From Gymnogyps californianus (Eukaryota; Chordata; Aves; Accipitriformes; Cathartidae): 64,000 nucleotides of DNA. This document shows, in pieces, positions 1-13,013 of this stretch; position 1 is the first letter of the stretch, and every line of letters starts with the position of its first letter. Below the pieces are notes generated by a model. It saw only the letters and a list, made by a program, of their open reading frames with translations. It did no database searches and was not told the origin of the DNA. The DNA is taken from contig NC_059478.1 in NCBI RefSeq assembly GCF_018139145.2, positions 12,507,001 to 12,571,000 on the forward strand, written 5' to 3'. The position numbers were made by a program, and so were the translations under genes.

Positions 1-2158
1 CCTCAGATGTGAAAGTATAAACCTCGCATATGTAAAGGATGAACAGTGTTGTTGCTTTGCCAATGAATCTTCCACCTCTGGGTTGCCAGCTGAATGCTGC
101 CTAGCTCCTGTCTGAGAAGCTGGCATGTGTCAGCCTGAGGTCCCCTGTGAAAAATTACACATGGGCTTTGTATGAGATTGGAAACTCTCGGGTTCAGGGA
201 CATTCATGTCCAGTTTTTTTTTCACTGTGATTGAACAGAACAGGAGGGTGTTGGCTCTATTAAGAGCTCTTGTGTGAAGGCCCAAAAACACTTTGCTGTT
301 TGAACTCCCACGAGCTAGCAACGTGAGTTGTTATTTTCAACGAGTGCACGTGCCATCAGAAAAGGAAATTTGGAAGATGGACCAAATAATGTCTTTTGGC
401 CTTTAACTGTAGGGGAGTCTGCCTGATTCAGACTTGAGAGTTGGTGTTGTGACAGCGGTCTTATTGCAGGCACCATGTGAAGAAGCACTAAACCTTGCAG
501 CTACTGGGAATGGAGCTGGAAGAGGGAATGTGCTAAATGAATTGCAGGGATGTGACTCACGTGCTAGTGCGTTGCAGGATTACCCCTGAAGCGTAGCATC
601 GGTGCCTGGTGACAGTGAGATGGAGAATGGAGCACTGCAGCTCGGCATCTGTGTCCTCCATGGGAGCTGTTCACTGTAGCAATTCACTTTTCTCAGATGC
701 TGCCTCTTAGCTAACGTAGGCTGGTGAAAATAATAAAAATAGAAGTGATCCATAACGGAGAGTACTAATCCTAATGTTTAATCATAATCATACAAGAACT
801 TAAATAATTTATCACCAGAAATATAAAACCTAAACCAAGGGATTACGATGGATTTGCAGAAGATGTCATCTGTTTAATGCTTATCTTTCATCTTTAATAC
901 TTTGCAAACTAGTTTTGAAATGGTTTTTGCAAGGCATTTTGTTAACTTGTGAGAGATTGCTAAACAGGAAAACTGCACTTAATGCAATACTGGCATGGGA
1001 GTTTACTAAAGGGGATGTTGACATAGATTAAATATTAAAAATAACTTATTTCCTATTATTCTAATAAAAATAAACAAAATATCCCTCACTTTGTATTAAA
1101 AGTTCAAATGTTTTCTAATTTTAGGGAGTTACTTTTTTGGTGTGACCATGTAATCTAGAGGAAGCTCATTATCTTTGTCATCCACGTTATATTTTGGTGT
1201 GGCAACTGAGCTTTCGAGCAGGAGTTTATTTTTCTTGGTTACAGTGGTATCAGGTAGCCTCAGGATGTGGGTGTGCCAAGAGACATACCTCTCTCTTTCC
1301 TCTGATCCTACCCTTGGCTTGGAGATTCCCCATCCCCCACAAATGATAACCATAATCTCCTGCCCTGAACTCGGTGAGCGTGCATCCCACCTCTGCAAGC
1401 TTCCCGCAGGTGGGTATGCTCCCTCATGCTTTCCCCCATGTGTGCCTCCCCGCAGCCATGCCGCTTGAGTTTTGTTGGGTTTTCCCCCCCCTTCCAAATT
1501 TTAGCCTAGGAGAGCATCCCAAATGTCAGGGTATCAAACTTCGTTTGCCACGTGGCTCTGCGAAGGAGGAAACAGGAATCGTCTCTTGACTCTGCATGTT
1601 ATCTAAAAGAGAAAGAGTGGGATGTGACCTCTGTGCATGAGGATGTGATTTAGGTCTGGGATCTTAGGAGGGACCAGATGAGCTAAATGAGAAAATAAAA
1701 GGGATTCAGAGTGGTGCTTGTGGCCCTTCCCAGGAGTAAGTAGTCTATTTTCCTTGGGCAGAGAGATCTTTGAGAGAACTGCTGTGCAAAATAACTCTTT
1801 TTCTGTGTTTGCTTGTTATGTTGGGTGCTAGGTTATTGAGTTAAGGAACTACCACAAAGATACATTTAGACTAATACAGTTTTTCTGAAACTGCAAAACT
1901 TTTTGGGCTCAAACAAGAGTTTGGGAACTGGTTCAATTTTTATAAGTGTGTAGAAAGAAGAGATGTGTTCAAAAAAACCCGTCTTTTTGAATTATTTAAA
2001 ACTGACTGTGTATATTCAATGTAATTCTTTTAAAAGTATTTTTTGAACTTCTCAGATTTTTTCAGTCTCTTCCCTTACTTGCTGGTACTTCAGTCCACTA
2101 AGTGTCTTTACTGCGTTTAACTTTATTTCCAGGATTCATCTAAATGAAAACTTTATTG

Positions 2159-2248
2159 GCCATAAGATATATCCATAAGATGTATTATCCATAAAAGATA
2201 TATTTATCCATATGTATGTTATGTATACATATCCATATCTTATACATG
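2159..2248. repeat. AT-rich imperfect tandem repeat (CCATAAGATATAT-like units)
   Basis: About five degenerate units begin with CCATA at 2160, 2173, 2189, 2208 and 2233 (for example CCATAAGATGTATTAT and CCATAAAAGATATATTTAT). The unit length varies from 13 to 25 bp. The last unit, CCATATCTTATAC, partly inverts the first, so the region could also fold. It lies just before the perfect palindrome at 2267-2288. Confidence 0.6.
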
Positions 2249-2266
2249 TTGGACTTGGTAAAATGT

Positions 2267-2288
2267 TTTGAACAAATATTTGTTCAAA
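2267..2288. repeat. Perfect 22-bp palindrome
   Basis: The sequence has half-site TTTGAACAAAT followed directly by its reverse complement ATTTGTTCAAA, with no spacer. The core AACAAATATTTGTT resembles two overlapping forkhead-like sites, but function is not shown by the sequence. Confidence 0.9.
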
Positions 2289-3360
2289 GCAAAACCTTAA
2301 TATGACCTCTATGCTTTATGCTAAGAAAAGCAACTGACAAAAAAGTAGTGACCCAGTTTTTCTAGGTAATTCTTCTTACCTTAAGAAGATGGAGAAAATA
2401 GTATTTGAAAACTGATGTAATGATTTTTTTTTTTAAATTGATTCACATTGATTCTTTTTGGTTGGGGGAGGGAAAACTACAGTGGTACTGTATTGTAAAG
2501 CTTATTTTACATGCTGTATTTATCATACAGTTATTAAATGCAGCATATGCATCTTGCCAAGAATTGTCTCAAATGTTGCCTCCTGCACAAAATTTTAGTG
2601 TGCTGGAAGCTGTATAATGCATTAACAGGAAAAATATTCGTACTGGTTTCTCACAGAGGCTATAGTGTGTGCCAGCAGTGGATAATTTAAATTAATGTCT
2701 GTGTACAGCATGGTGCTGTGTCGTGTGGGAGAAGCCAAGTTATTTTCTGAGCCTTGTCTGACAAAAGTGGGAGACTTGTGGGAGACAGCAGCAAGTTGAA
2801 GGACTGCTTATGAAAAGAAAATAATAAATCAAAAAGGCTCAAGGGGAGAGAGAAGGATACATAAGAGGAATATATAAAAAGTAGGAGGAAACAGTCAAAA
2901 GAAACAAATCTGAACCAGGGAACATGGTCAGGAAAAGTTGTGAAGCTGGATTGAAGGGGGTGTCAGCAAGCAAGACACTTAGGGATTTTGAGAGAGAACA
3001 GGAAAAATCGTTTACGATTTATCCCAAAATAAGTACAGAAAACCAGTCTTGGATATGCTGTATTGTTCTTTAATGATAATGGCATTATCATTTAATGGTG
3101 GTGTGCCAGTCTCAGTTATAACGTACTGCCTTAGGACTGTGAGGTCCAGGAGGCTGTGTACCAGGCTGCAGCACTGCACATCAGGATGGGTTAGTATAAT
3201 ACGTTGGTACAATTTGTGCATTGGTGAGATAGAGGATCTTGGATTTCTCGCCCACATCCCTTTCCCCCTCTCCTTTGAAGGTCAAAAGAATTGATTAAAT
3301 TGCAGATGTAAAGATTAAATCATAGGTGTAAAGAAGGAAATACAGAGGGTAAGGAGGGAC

Positions 3361-3560
3361 AGGGCTGGAAGGTGAGAGGCAAGGCAGCTGCTGGTGGGCA
3401 AGGGGTGAGGGGGAGGACCCGGCAGGGAGCGTGGTGGTGCGTCTGTTGTGGCCATGCCAGCGGGGACATGGCAGCTCCTGGCCCTGGCATAGCTGAGCCT
3501 GGGCTTGACTGGTGTGGGCGTTGGGGAGGAGGGTTAACTGGGAGCAGCAGCTAGCAGGCT
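3361..3560 (+). other. G-rich patch with possible G-quadruplex
   Basis: This is a G-rich, GC-elevated segment within intron 1. Four G tracts occur at 3396-3398, 3402-3405, 3409-3413 and 3425-3427, separated by loops of 3, 3 and 11 nt, which is a marginal G-quadruplex pattern on the plus strand. No coding potential or exon is recognisable here. Confidence 0.35.
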
Positions 3561-6500
3561 GGTGAGAGGCACGGGCAGGAAGGACTTTCAGAACACAGTT
3601 TGATACTGGTAAAATAGAGGCAGGCGGGGAAGGGGACCATTTTCTGCTGAAGTGATGTTGGCTCCCTGACCAGCAGCTGACCCAGATGGGAATAGGACAA
3701 GTGCCTGTGGCTGCAGAGGAAACCTGCTGGAGTGTGCTCCCCTCTGTACGCCTGCTGTGTGCCGGGGGAGAGGGGAGCTCGCATCCAGACCCGAGTGTGT
3801 CACTGCCTGTTGCAGGCAGGGAAGTCCTGGCTCATGCCCTGCATTGCGTGGATATCTCTGAGTACAGAGGAAGATGTATTGTTTTATTAGGTCACTGACA
3901 GTTTTATTTTCTTTAAGTTTTACTTGATATAGAGCTGTCAGTTTTTGAACTCGTTCCCCCCATACTAAAATTGTATCTATAATTCTTTAAAAACCAAACC
4001 AAACAAAAAACCCCATTAAAAACCTTTGATTTTTATTCTCATTTCTGTTGCTCCAAACCAGCATTGCAGTACTTCCATGTTATTCCATAATACTCCATAG
4101 CAATGTTTTGTACTACATTACATCGTGTTATTTCAGTATTTCAAAAATTCTGTTTCACAGAGAAGTACAAATTGATGTGTACTTTGTCAAATCAGCTATT
4201 AATTTTTTTCCCTGCACTTTCCAGTTTACTTAGCATCATCTGGAGCTACCTTTTCTTTCCTCATATTTTGCTTTGACAAGCCAATTTTAAGACTTCAGGC
4301 ATTGTGCAATACTAGCTGTTTGCTAAGACTTGCGATATGTAAAATGCAATCTGAACTGACATCTTTATAGTAAGGTTTTGAATTTTTATATTTAGGAGAA
4401 AGATGTTCCCTCAAAGCTCAGTGAATGCTATTGGCTCCAGTTCAACACATTGTCAAGTGAGAACATACCTTTTAGAAAAATATCAGTCAATGACCCTTTC
4501 TTTCATCCTGTATTAAATGACAATAGTGAATGTCTTGGTAACATGAAACACTGAAGGACTATTAATAGCATATTTGAATCTTTGTGTATTCAGAACATGA
4601 AACCTTAGTCACAAATTGCATAATACAGTGGTATTGTAGCAATTTGTATAAAAGCCACTCATGTACTATTTAAAATGCTCTTGCAGACCTACAGGTATAA
4701 CTAATGGAATTGAGAAAATTAAGTTCAGCTGTCTTGTATTACAATCCAAAATATTTGGGGCCTGTAAATTGCCTTTACTTTCAGTCAGAATTTTATTTTA
4801 TAATTGGTTAGTAAGGATTCAGTTAATCTGTCATTACCTATTTTTCACTAGTTTTATCCCTCTAAAAATCACTTGAAAGTTATTTTAAATGATACAGAGA
4901 ATATGGTATGATTGTCTTGCAGAAGCAAACAAAATGTGTATTTGACAATGTTGCTATAATCAAATGTTTTCTGAAAAAACCAAAACATAAAGCATTTTTT
5001 AAAGCATATTTTTAACTGGTAAAGCTTAGCAGGACAAGATGATTTGTATTTCCAAAATCCTCAGAATATGCCCTTTAATCCTGATACCATCAAATTTACC
5101 TATTTGTTTCTGAGTTATATAAGGGTATGTACTGTATAATCTATCCTTAGGATACTTTGTACCATTGCTTGTTCCTATATTCACATCGTTTCTACGTGGA
5201 AAGAAGCCTTATAGTCAACTAAAGCAGAATGATTGGATTGGCCCTTGAAAATGTTGACTGTCAAAGCAGCCTCACTTCACTGTCGTGTAGGAAACTTGAT
5301 GCTAAAAAAATTAATGCATTATTTTGTCTGCCCACACTCTAAATTAACAGTGTAATAATGACAGCATCATCATAGCCTGTGTAATTCCTTGTGTTTTGCT
5401 TGCATGTTGGCAGTCAAGATTTAAATTACTTACACGCTCCAGTGATTGACTTCAAATTCCCACCAACTACTACTCCATGTAGCAGTGATGCCTTATATCA
5501 GCTTATAAAAGGCTATGAGGGCCATGTTATTTTTCCCTCTGAATTCCTCAGGATCTATGAGTAAATATGTCTGATTGCAGTGCAGAGATGGTTAAAGGTA
5601 GATGGAGGACCACACCTTCACTGCACTAATGTACCTGTCAGATTTTAGGCGTCTCTGGATGGAGGTATGGTGATGATATAGTCCTACCATGTGAACTGTA
5701 ACTCAGGGTAAACACTCATTAATCCTACTTATCTCTGTAGGATTTAGATCAAGCTTTGAATTTTTTCTTCTTGGCGAATAAGTAGAAAGTAGGAAACACC
5801 AGAGAGAATGTTCAAACTATTGCTGTTGCCTGTAGCTTCTTCTACTGTAAAAATAGAAAGACTGAGACTCCCTGAAGTGCCCTTGCAGGCTGCTGCCTTT
5901 GGACTCGTGGTCAGTTGATGTCTGGTTGGTTGAAAAGGGATTTCTGCCAAGCTTTAAAAACCTAACTTGTATTTAGGCAGATATTTTGAAAACCTCTTCA
6001 TGCTACTTTGTGGCTCAAGTTTTGCATTTCAGAACAGTACCAGTTTTGCTAAATTGCACCAAGTTGCGTGAGGAAACATTTAAGTTTCACTTTCTCATAG
6101 TGGTTTACCCTCCACATGTGTGCACGAAGTGACACAGGATTTCAGGTTGTATCAAGTACTTCTCTGAATTGCCATTTACTTATTTTTAAATATTGTTGAA
6201 AATTCCTACTGAGCTTTGATTTCCCACCTTCCTTTTCTCTTATTTTTTTGTGGCTCTTGCTTAGCTTTTGGGATGCTTGATATGAAGTAATAGTTTTTGG
6301 GCCTTACCCAGAGGGCTCGTTTGGGATGTGAGTGTGTCCTCTTAGGGCTGTTTGGTTCTAGGGAATTCCTAGAGTATTTTTAAAAGTGGAGAATATGTTA
6401 AAACCTTAAGGGGTCCTTAACAGGTGTGTAAATGTACTGAGGTTTTATGGGAGTCCTAAATGGGGTTCACCACAGCCATTTTGTTTTGAGTTCTGCCTGT

Positions 6501-7422
6501 CCCTGTTGTGTCCTGATCTTCTTTTTATCCATCACAAAGAGGGCAGTGTGAATTTACCCACCACTGTGCCTTGATGTGAATCACTGCAAATAGTCATGAG
6601 AAGGTTATTCAGGGTCTGTGTTCATTCAGTTTGCAGTTGTGGCTGGCAGCACTGAATATGGTGATGCATCTTCTCTGTGGATTGTGCTGAGGCCACTGAT
6701 TTCACTGTAAAGTATGCTGAACAGATGGCAATCTTTGTAAAAGCTGAGGTTTAACTCCACACTTGTTGTTTTCAGTGATGCCTTTAAGTGATAGTATTGG
6801 TTAGAAGGACTGTGCCTTAGAAAATGCTTGTAGCTACCATCTCTGTGCTGTTGCAGGTTTTATGAAGCATTGTGGAAATGACTGCAGTAATCCTATTGGA
6901 ATGCCTCTATAGTTGTATCAGAGACCTATAGATTTCCCTTCCTGTGGAAGACCCTGGTAAATTGATCAGCTGAGATGAAAGCCTTTGCTGACTGGGACCC
7001 GTGCGTTTTGCATGCCAATGCAGACATGGTTGATGGGAGGGGGTGCATAACGGCTGAGCCATGCTGGGAACTGGGAGGGGGGGCTGCTCTTCATGAGAAG
7101 CTCCTGAGCAGCAGACTAGAGCATATTTCAAACTTGTGTGTCTTCCCAGCTATAATTGCTCAGATTCGTGGATCCCTGGGGAATCTGCTTAATTTAAACT
7201 ATCTGCATTCTCTTTTCTGAGAATTTAGGTTTTTGTAGCTTGTAAGCCCCACAGCGTATCACGTTATTTCAAGAGCACAAAGCTCCAGCAATAATAAATG
7301 TAATGTGAACTATTCTCTAGTGTTAAAAATACCTATTATGAAATAAAAAAAAAAAATCTCTTGCAGTTGTGTGTGGGATTCCCAGTTACAATGACAAGCA
7401 TTCCTGGAGTGTGGTGTGTGGG

Positions 7423-7452
7423 TTTTTTTTTTGTTTTTTTTTTTTTTTTTTT
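7423..7452 (+). repeat. Poly-T tract (T10-G-T19)
   Basis: Two thymine runs are separated by a single G. This is a low-complexity intronic tract. Confidence 0.95.
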
Positions 7453-8387
7453 AAGAAATTGTTGTTTGCCGTGGTCAATGGGAGAAACATAAGAAAACAA
7501 CTGCTCATTAAAAAACTCTTGAAACAAGGGAGTGTATTTTGTAACGTTGTCTCTTAGCTCACCTTGCTAGGAATAGGCCTGAGGAGTAGACCCTTCTACC
7601 ATCAGTAGTATAACAGTGGCCATGAATTCGTGTGGCCTCTGATTAGCAGTGAAGAAAGGCGGAGATGTTCTCCTTTGGGGCAGAACTGGTGTTTTGGTGG
7701 GGTTTCTCTGCGTAGGTCTCCTGATGGTGGTTGTCATATTAATTAAGGACTTGGTCTTTCTGGCTCAGAACTCATTGCCATTTCCATGCTGCGGGAGGGC
7801 AGGCGTGGGGAATGGCTCTCTAAGTCTTAAAAACGGTTTTCAAAATTTGTGGCTCAACATGCAGGACCACAAATATATTTTGCTAAACCGTTTATGTTTG
7901 GAAATAAGACTCCTAAGTGATGTATCTTTCATTCCAGTGAGGAACAGTGATTTCATCTAATGTTGTTTGTAAAATTAGTGGTGGAGCAGTTCTACAGGAA
8001 AATTAGTCCTCAAAAGGTTTTGCAGGAATGCCATTCTTGGGAGACGTTCTTTATTTGGAAAAGAAATGCAGTAGTATTTAGCTTTGCCTGTTTTGTGCTG
8101 AATATCATTAGAGTTTGACCTCAAAATCCAGTGTTTCAGTAAAGTCATGTTAAAGTTTAATGAACTTAAAATGCCTTTCATCTTGATTTGAAAGAGCAGC
8201 AAATTTTGAAATGTTAGGATTTCTGTAGGATATTTCATTTTCCTGTCAGCTCTGCTAGTGACAACCTCTTTTCAATTTTCCCTGTTTCTCACATCTTTCT
8301 ACCTTGACTCAGGTGGCTTGATCTTACCTATCAGAAACCCAGACTGCTCTGTGATTAGTAACAGGTATGGCTCTGACAGGTCTGGGC

Positions 8388-8690
8388 TTTTTTTTTTTTT
8401 TTTTTTAAATTTTTTTTTTCCTTTCTTTCCTTCTTGTCTCTACTTCTCCCTCATTTTGACTTATCTCAGTTCTGCAGCTTGTTCTGGGCTTGTGCTCTCA
8501 GTCTGGACTATGTTACTTTCACCTTCTCCATTTGCCTTCCCCCTCCCCCTGGTATTTTCTTCTCCCTCCAGTGCATCTGTTTCCTCTTTCACTTCTTCCC
8601 TGATGCTCTTTCTTCCTTTCAGCTGTTTTCCCTGCCCTGTTGTCTTCACTGTTCCTGTTGGCCTCATCCCTCTGCAGATCCTCTGAAATC
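8388..8690 (+). other. Pyrimidine-rich island beginning with poly-T
   Basis: It starts with T19 (8388-8406), then AAA and T10, and continues for about 270 bases of strongly C+T-biased sequence (CTTTCTTTCCTTCTTGTCTC and similar). The bias removes stop codons and so yields open frames of about 130-140 codons on both strands. Their serine, phenylalanine and leucine (or glutamate, arginine) content reflects composition and not a protein. Confidence 0.75.
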
Positions 8691-10353
8691 TGTTTCCTAC
8701 ATGGATGAGAGCGCGACTCCTATGGAAGCTGTTTCCCGCGTAGGTGAGAGTGCTGGGCAGGGAGGCTCGAGTGGAACTTATGCTTATAGGACCAGCAAAC
8801 ACAGGGGTTTGAAGGGACCAGGCAGCGCTTGAACAGCAATTGCACATTGGGCTGTTTTAAGCTGCTTTTCAGTGACTACTTTTCGTAAATGGTGATTGCT
8901 TTGCTTTTACCCATTATTTTAAAAATTTCTGCCTCCTTCCTGTTGCAGTCAGAGGTTTCCAACATATGTCAGCATGTCCCCAGAATTGTTCTGCTGCTTG
9001 CTACAGGTGACGGGGCGGACCACTCTGGTGGGGAGCAATGAGGTTGAAAGCTAGTGCTGGGCGTCTGCAGGGTGAATCAGCCACTGATGCTGGAAACTTG
9101 TTCTTTTCAAAGGCAGCATCACTTGATTCCTGCCCTTCCCACCAACCTCTGGAGGTTTGTGCCACCGCGGCAGTGCTTGAGCAATATTTTTCTGGGGTTG
9201 TGTCCTGAGGGAGCAGGTGGGGATGGGAATGACAGTTATTTTTAACCGCTTTTCAGATTGATTATCTATGTTCCTTGCAAGGCAGAAATAGCCAGCCCTG
9301 CTAGCCAGCATGCTCATCCTGCGGCTCTCTTGTGTTGGGCATCAATCTCCATGGTTTCTTTCTCTCTTTTTCCAGTGAGCTCCACTCACTCTTCAGGGGC
9401 TGACAGACATGATAATTTTATTTCTGCTTCCCAGGCTGGAGGTGAGAGGACTATTTATACTCAAGGTGAAACAACCACTACAACTAAGTATCTGTATTGT
9501 GAGATAAAAGCATTTGCAACACGATGGTGTTCCTGAGGGAATACCTTGATAGCTAATGGCATCTATAAATCACGTTAGATGGAAATTTAAGAATAACTTT
9601 ATCAGGGATTACTTAGAAACTCTTTTTTATTTTATTCAGACTACAATTTGTTTCTTCAGGTTTCCAGAGTTTTGTTTGCTTGCTTTCTGTGGATGGACAG
9701 TCTTTATAGGCCTGGTATAATTCATAGGCATTGCAGGCAGAGAAGGAGGTGATGCCCAGCTGGTTACTCCACCGAAGTCTGTGGATGTGTTGTAATTGAA
9801 AGCTCAGCAGGGTCAAGGCATAAATGGTCAGTAACTGTCCTGTAAACAAGCACCTCTTTTCTTGATTTGTTCACATCATTTCTCCCCTTGTGAGGGTGAA
9901 GCAGTTCAGTATTACCATTTGAGAGTTATTTTTTTAAAGGTTCTCATGGGACTAAATTAAAATTTTGTCACGCAGTTCTTGGTTTAATGGAGGACGCGTA
10001 TTTGAAGAATAATTATTGTGACATTCATCCTACTATGCTGGCTGATTTTATGGTTTCATATCATTTGAAGTACTAGAGCAGCTTTAAACTATTTGTTTCA
10101 TGATGAGATACTGATGAGAATTTAATCCAGGTCAGTGATTTTTTTCCTTCAGTATTGGATCCTTCATAACTTCAGAATCATTTTCCTCACATGCCCCTTC
10201 AGAACTGAAATATGCTGCTGGGAAGGAGGTGGCTTTTGCTTAGTTTTCTAGTTGCATCGATGCTTTCCATCATTAAAGTTTTCCATTGTAAAGTCTGGCC
10301 CACTCTTTTATGCTTCCTTCAACTTTATTCACCTTTTGTAGTTGTGAGAGTGA

Positions 10354-10375
10354 TTTTTTTTTTTTTTTTTTTTTT
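10354..10375 (+). repeat. Poly-T run (22 T)
   Basis: This is an uninterrupted run of 22 T in intron 1. Confidence 0.95.
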
Positions 10376-10727
10376 AAACTACGGAAATTCCTTTAAATTT
10401 GTTGTACTCTTTAATTTAGTCATATTCTTTCCAACCATTATCATGTCTCTATTCACTTATTGATGTGCTTAGTCTTATAAGTCTCTGTCTGTGCAGGACA
10501 GGAGTGACTGTGCTGTTTTCCTTCTCTTATGGGGATGCTGCCCCTCCTGTATCACCTACACCTTTGGCCTGTCTCACTGAATTCCTGATATTTGCTTCTG
10601 TGGAGTTTTCTCATTTTCAGTAGGATTCTGTTTTCCTGTAAACTAACATGTTAGGTGTGGGCTATGACATTGTGAAGGTATTTCTGCATTTTTGGAAGTA
10701 ATGCTGTACCCTAGTCTGTGCCTCAGA

Positions 10728-10746
10728 TTTTTTTTTTTTTTTTTTT
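10728..10746 (+). repeat. Poly-T run (19 T)
   Basis: This is an uninterrupted run of 19 T followed by AAAATATTATTG. Confidence 0.95.
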
Positions 10747-12975
10747 AAAATATTATTGATTGAAAGTTTATTACTGTCCCAAGGGAAAAGTAAGCTAGAG
10801 ATCTTGAGTGGCTACAGATTCACTGGAAGGATGCATGATGACCAAATACTTTGTGGGTTTTTCTGTCAACATTAGAAAAATTATTTCGGTTATGTCTACT
10901 CCCTTAGTATTAATGATGACACAGTGTTGGTTGCCTTAGGATGATTAAAACTTGATTTGGAGGTAGAAGTCTTCCAAGAATTAGAAGGAAGAAATAAATG
11001 AATGGCAGATGTTTCCTTCTTTTTCCCAGCTGGCTTTGAAATGGGTATGATTTTTTTTTTAATCATCAAACTTCAAGTTTTCAAAACAGTAGCAGCTGAC
11101 AAAAAGGAGAAGTGTTTTCCATGTTGTTGTGTTAGGAGGTCCTTGGATTTCCTATGCATGTTCTTCAATGGCCTCTATTGCATTCAAGAAGTTACCACAT
11201 TTAGCAGACAGACTGGGCACTAACTTGACTTGCTTTGACAGAACGGGAGATAGGACAGCTTATTTTTTACTAGTTCTCTGCAGCTGTCAAAAAAAAAAAA
11301 AATCAGAAATACCCTCCAGTGGCAAGGCATACTGGTGTTAAAAAGGGAATTTCATTTGAAGCAGAGGATCTAAGATTATATTTTCGACTCTAGCTCTCTG
11401 ATGACATTACAGGATTGACCTCAAATCTATTATTTTCAGTTTACTTTTCAGTAGCAATCATGCTAATTGATCTCCCCCCAAAAATGTGCTTTGAACATAT
11501 CTCAAAGGTTTAAAAGTTTAAAATCTGTTGAGGTTGAAACTATTTCCTGCTGGTTAGATCTAGTGATTTACAAAAACGAAGTAAAATCATCTATTGTTAC
11601 ATTTATCATTTATTGCTTACATAGACTGATAAATATTACCCCGATATTGAATGAATGTTTGTGCTTGTTTTTTACTTAAAAAATAAATTCTGTGTAGAGA
11701 AGTTGCATCTCTTAACTGTGGTGTTGCTGTCATAACTGGATAGGGTGGACATAGTAAAAAATAATATAGGAGGTGGACAGTTTATTAGTCCCCCTGCCAT
11801 CCTTACAGAGTCATTTTCTCTGTGAATTACAGAGAACAGACTTCTACAAACTTTAGTTTGCATTGCTTATTGCTGGCAGTGTATACATTTAACAGGCTTT
11901 AGCAGATGTTCGGATACTTGTGTCTCCACAAGTTAGACTGCTGCCCCTTTCTGCTCTGAGGAGACTTTTGAAGCAGGTGGGAAGGCTTGAGCAGAGCGGC
12001 CGTGGGAGAGTTTGCCAAGAATATGTACAGAGATGCTCGCCTCCTGATGGGGTGGCCTCTGGCTGGTAGTGGATCTTGACACAGGTTTTGGCAGACCCGT
12101 GAGTCATGTTCAGAGGATCAGTCAGTTCGGTCAGTTGTGTGTCGCACAGCCGTTCTCAGCCGGGGAACAATGAGTCACAAACTTGTGAGTTTCCAGTCCT
12201 TGGTATAGAAAATACCCACGTAGCTGCTCTCATGGTTTCATTTAGAAATAAATGAGCAGTGCAAAAGTTAAATAATTAGGCTGTATACTTCAGATCCCTA
12301 CTGGATACTGACTTCTGGTGTTTTTTTTTTTAAAAACACATATTGAGAAGTAGCATATTATTGTCACAAATGGAGAAATGCTAGTTTCTGAAAAAAAGCA
12401 AACAGGATCTTAATACAAATATTTGCTGAATAATATAGCCACAAAACTATTTGCAAGGGTCTATTCTAATTGTTTTGCCTATTTACTCTCCTGCCCTTGT
12501 TTCACATAACCTCACTTATTCTGATCCATTCAAAAGGATGTTGCTGAATAACTTTTCTGTCTAGTTGTTCACACTGTATTACCTTCTTTCAACAAATCAA
12601 ACAAGTTTGTCTTTTGCTGCAGGGACTCCGTGCTGCTATTCTGCTTAGCTGACTTAAAGGCAAGAATCAGCCTTGTGGTATTACCATGTCCACTTGTGTG
12701 AAAATCACTCTTATTACTTGTCCTGTGCTGAGAACCATCTCCATAGAGAGGCAGAGGAAGATCTGTTGTTGTTATAAATTCCCAGTTACAACTTGTGTAT
12801 ATATTGATTTTGTTATTCTTTCTAATCTCCACCTGCTTTGTTGTCTCACCAAGCTATTATGCCTTTTAGAAGATAGTAACTGGTCCAGGATCATATTGTA
12901 TTTTGTTTAGATTTCATTGTATTTAGCTGAATAGTCTGTAGAACAAAATAATACTAAACAAAATCAGATGTAAAA

Positions 12976-13013
12976 CTAGGCTTTCTAGACAAAATCTAGG
13001 CTTCCTAGACATT
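12976..13013. repeat. 20-bp imperfect tandem duplication
   Basis: CTAGGCTTTCTAGACA at 12976 recurs as CTAGGCTTCCTAGACA at 12996 with one T/C difference. Each unit also contains the short inverted pair CTAG...CTAG. Confidence 0.8.

Noticed and set aside
8258..8847. Overlapping open frames of 128-142 codons on both strands
   Set aside because: They are produced by the pyrimidine-rich island. The residue composition (Ser, Phe, Leu or Glu, Arg) follows the base bias and no domain is visible.
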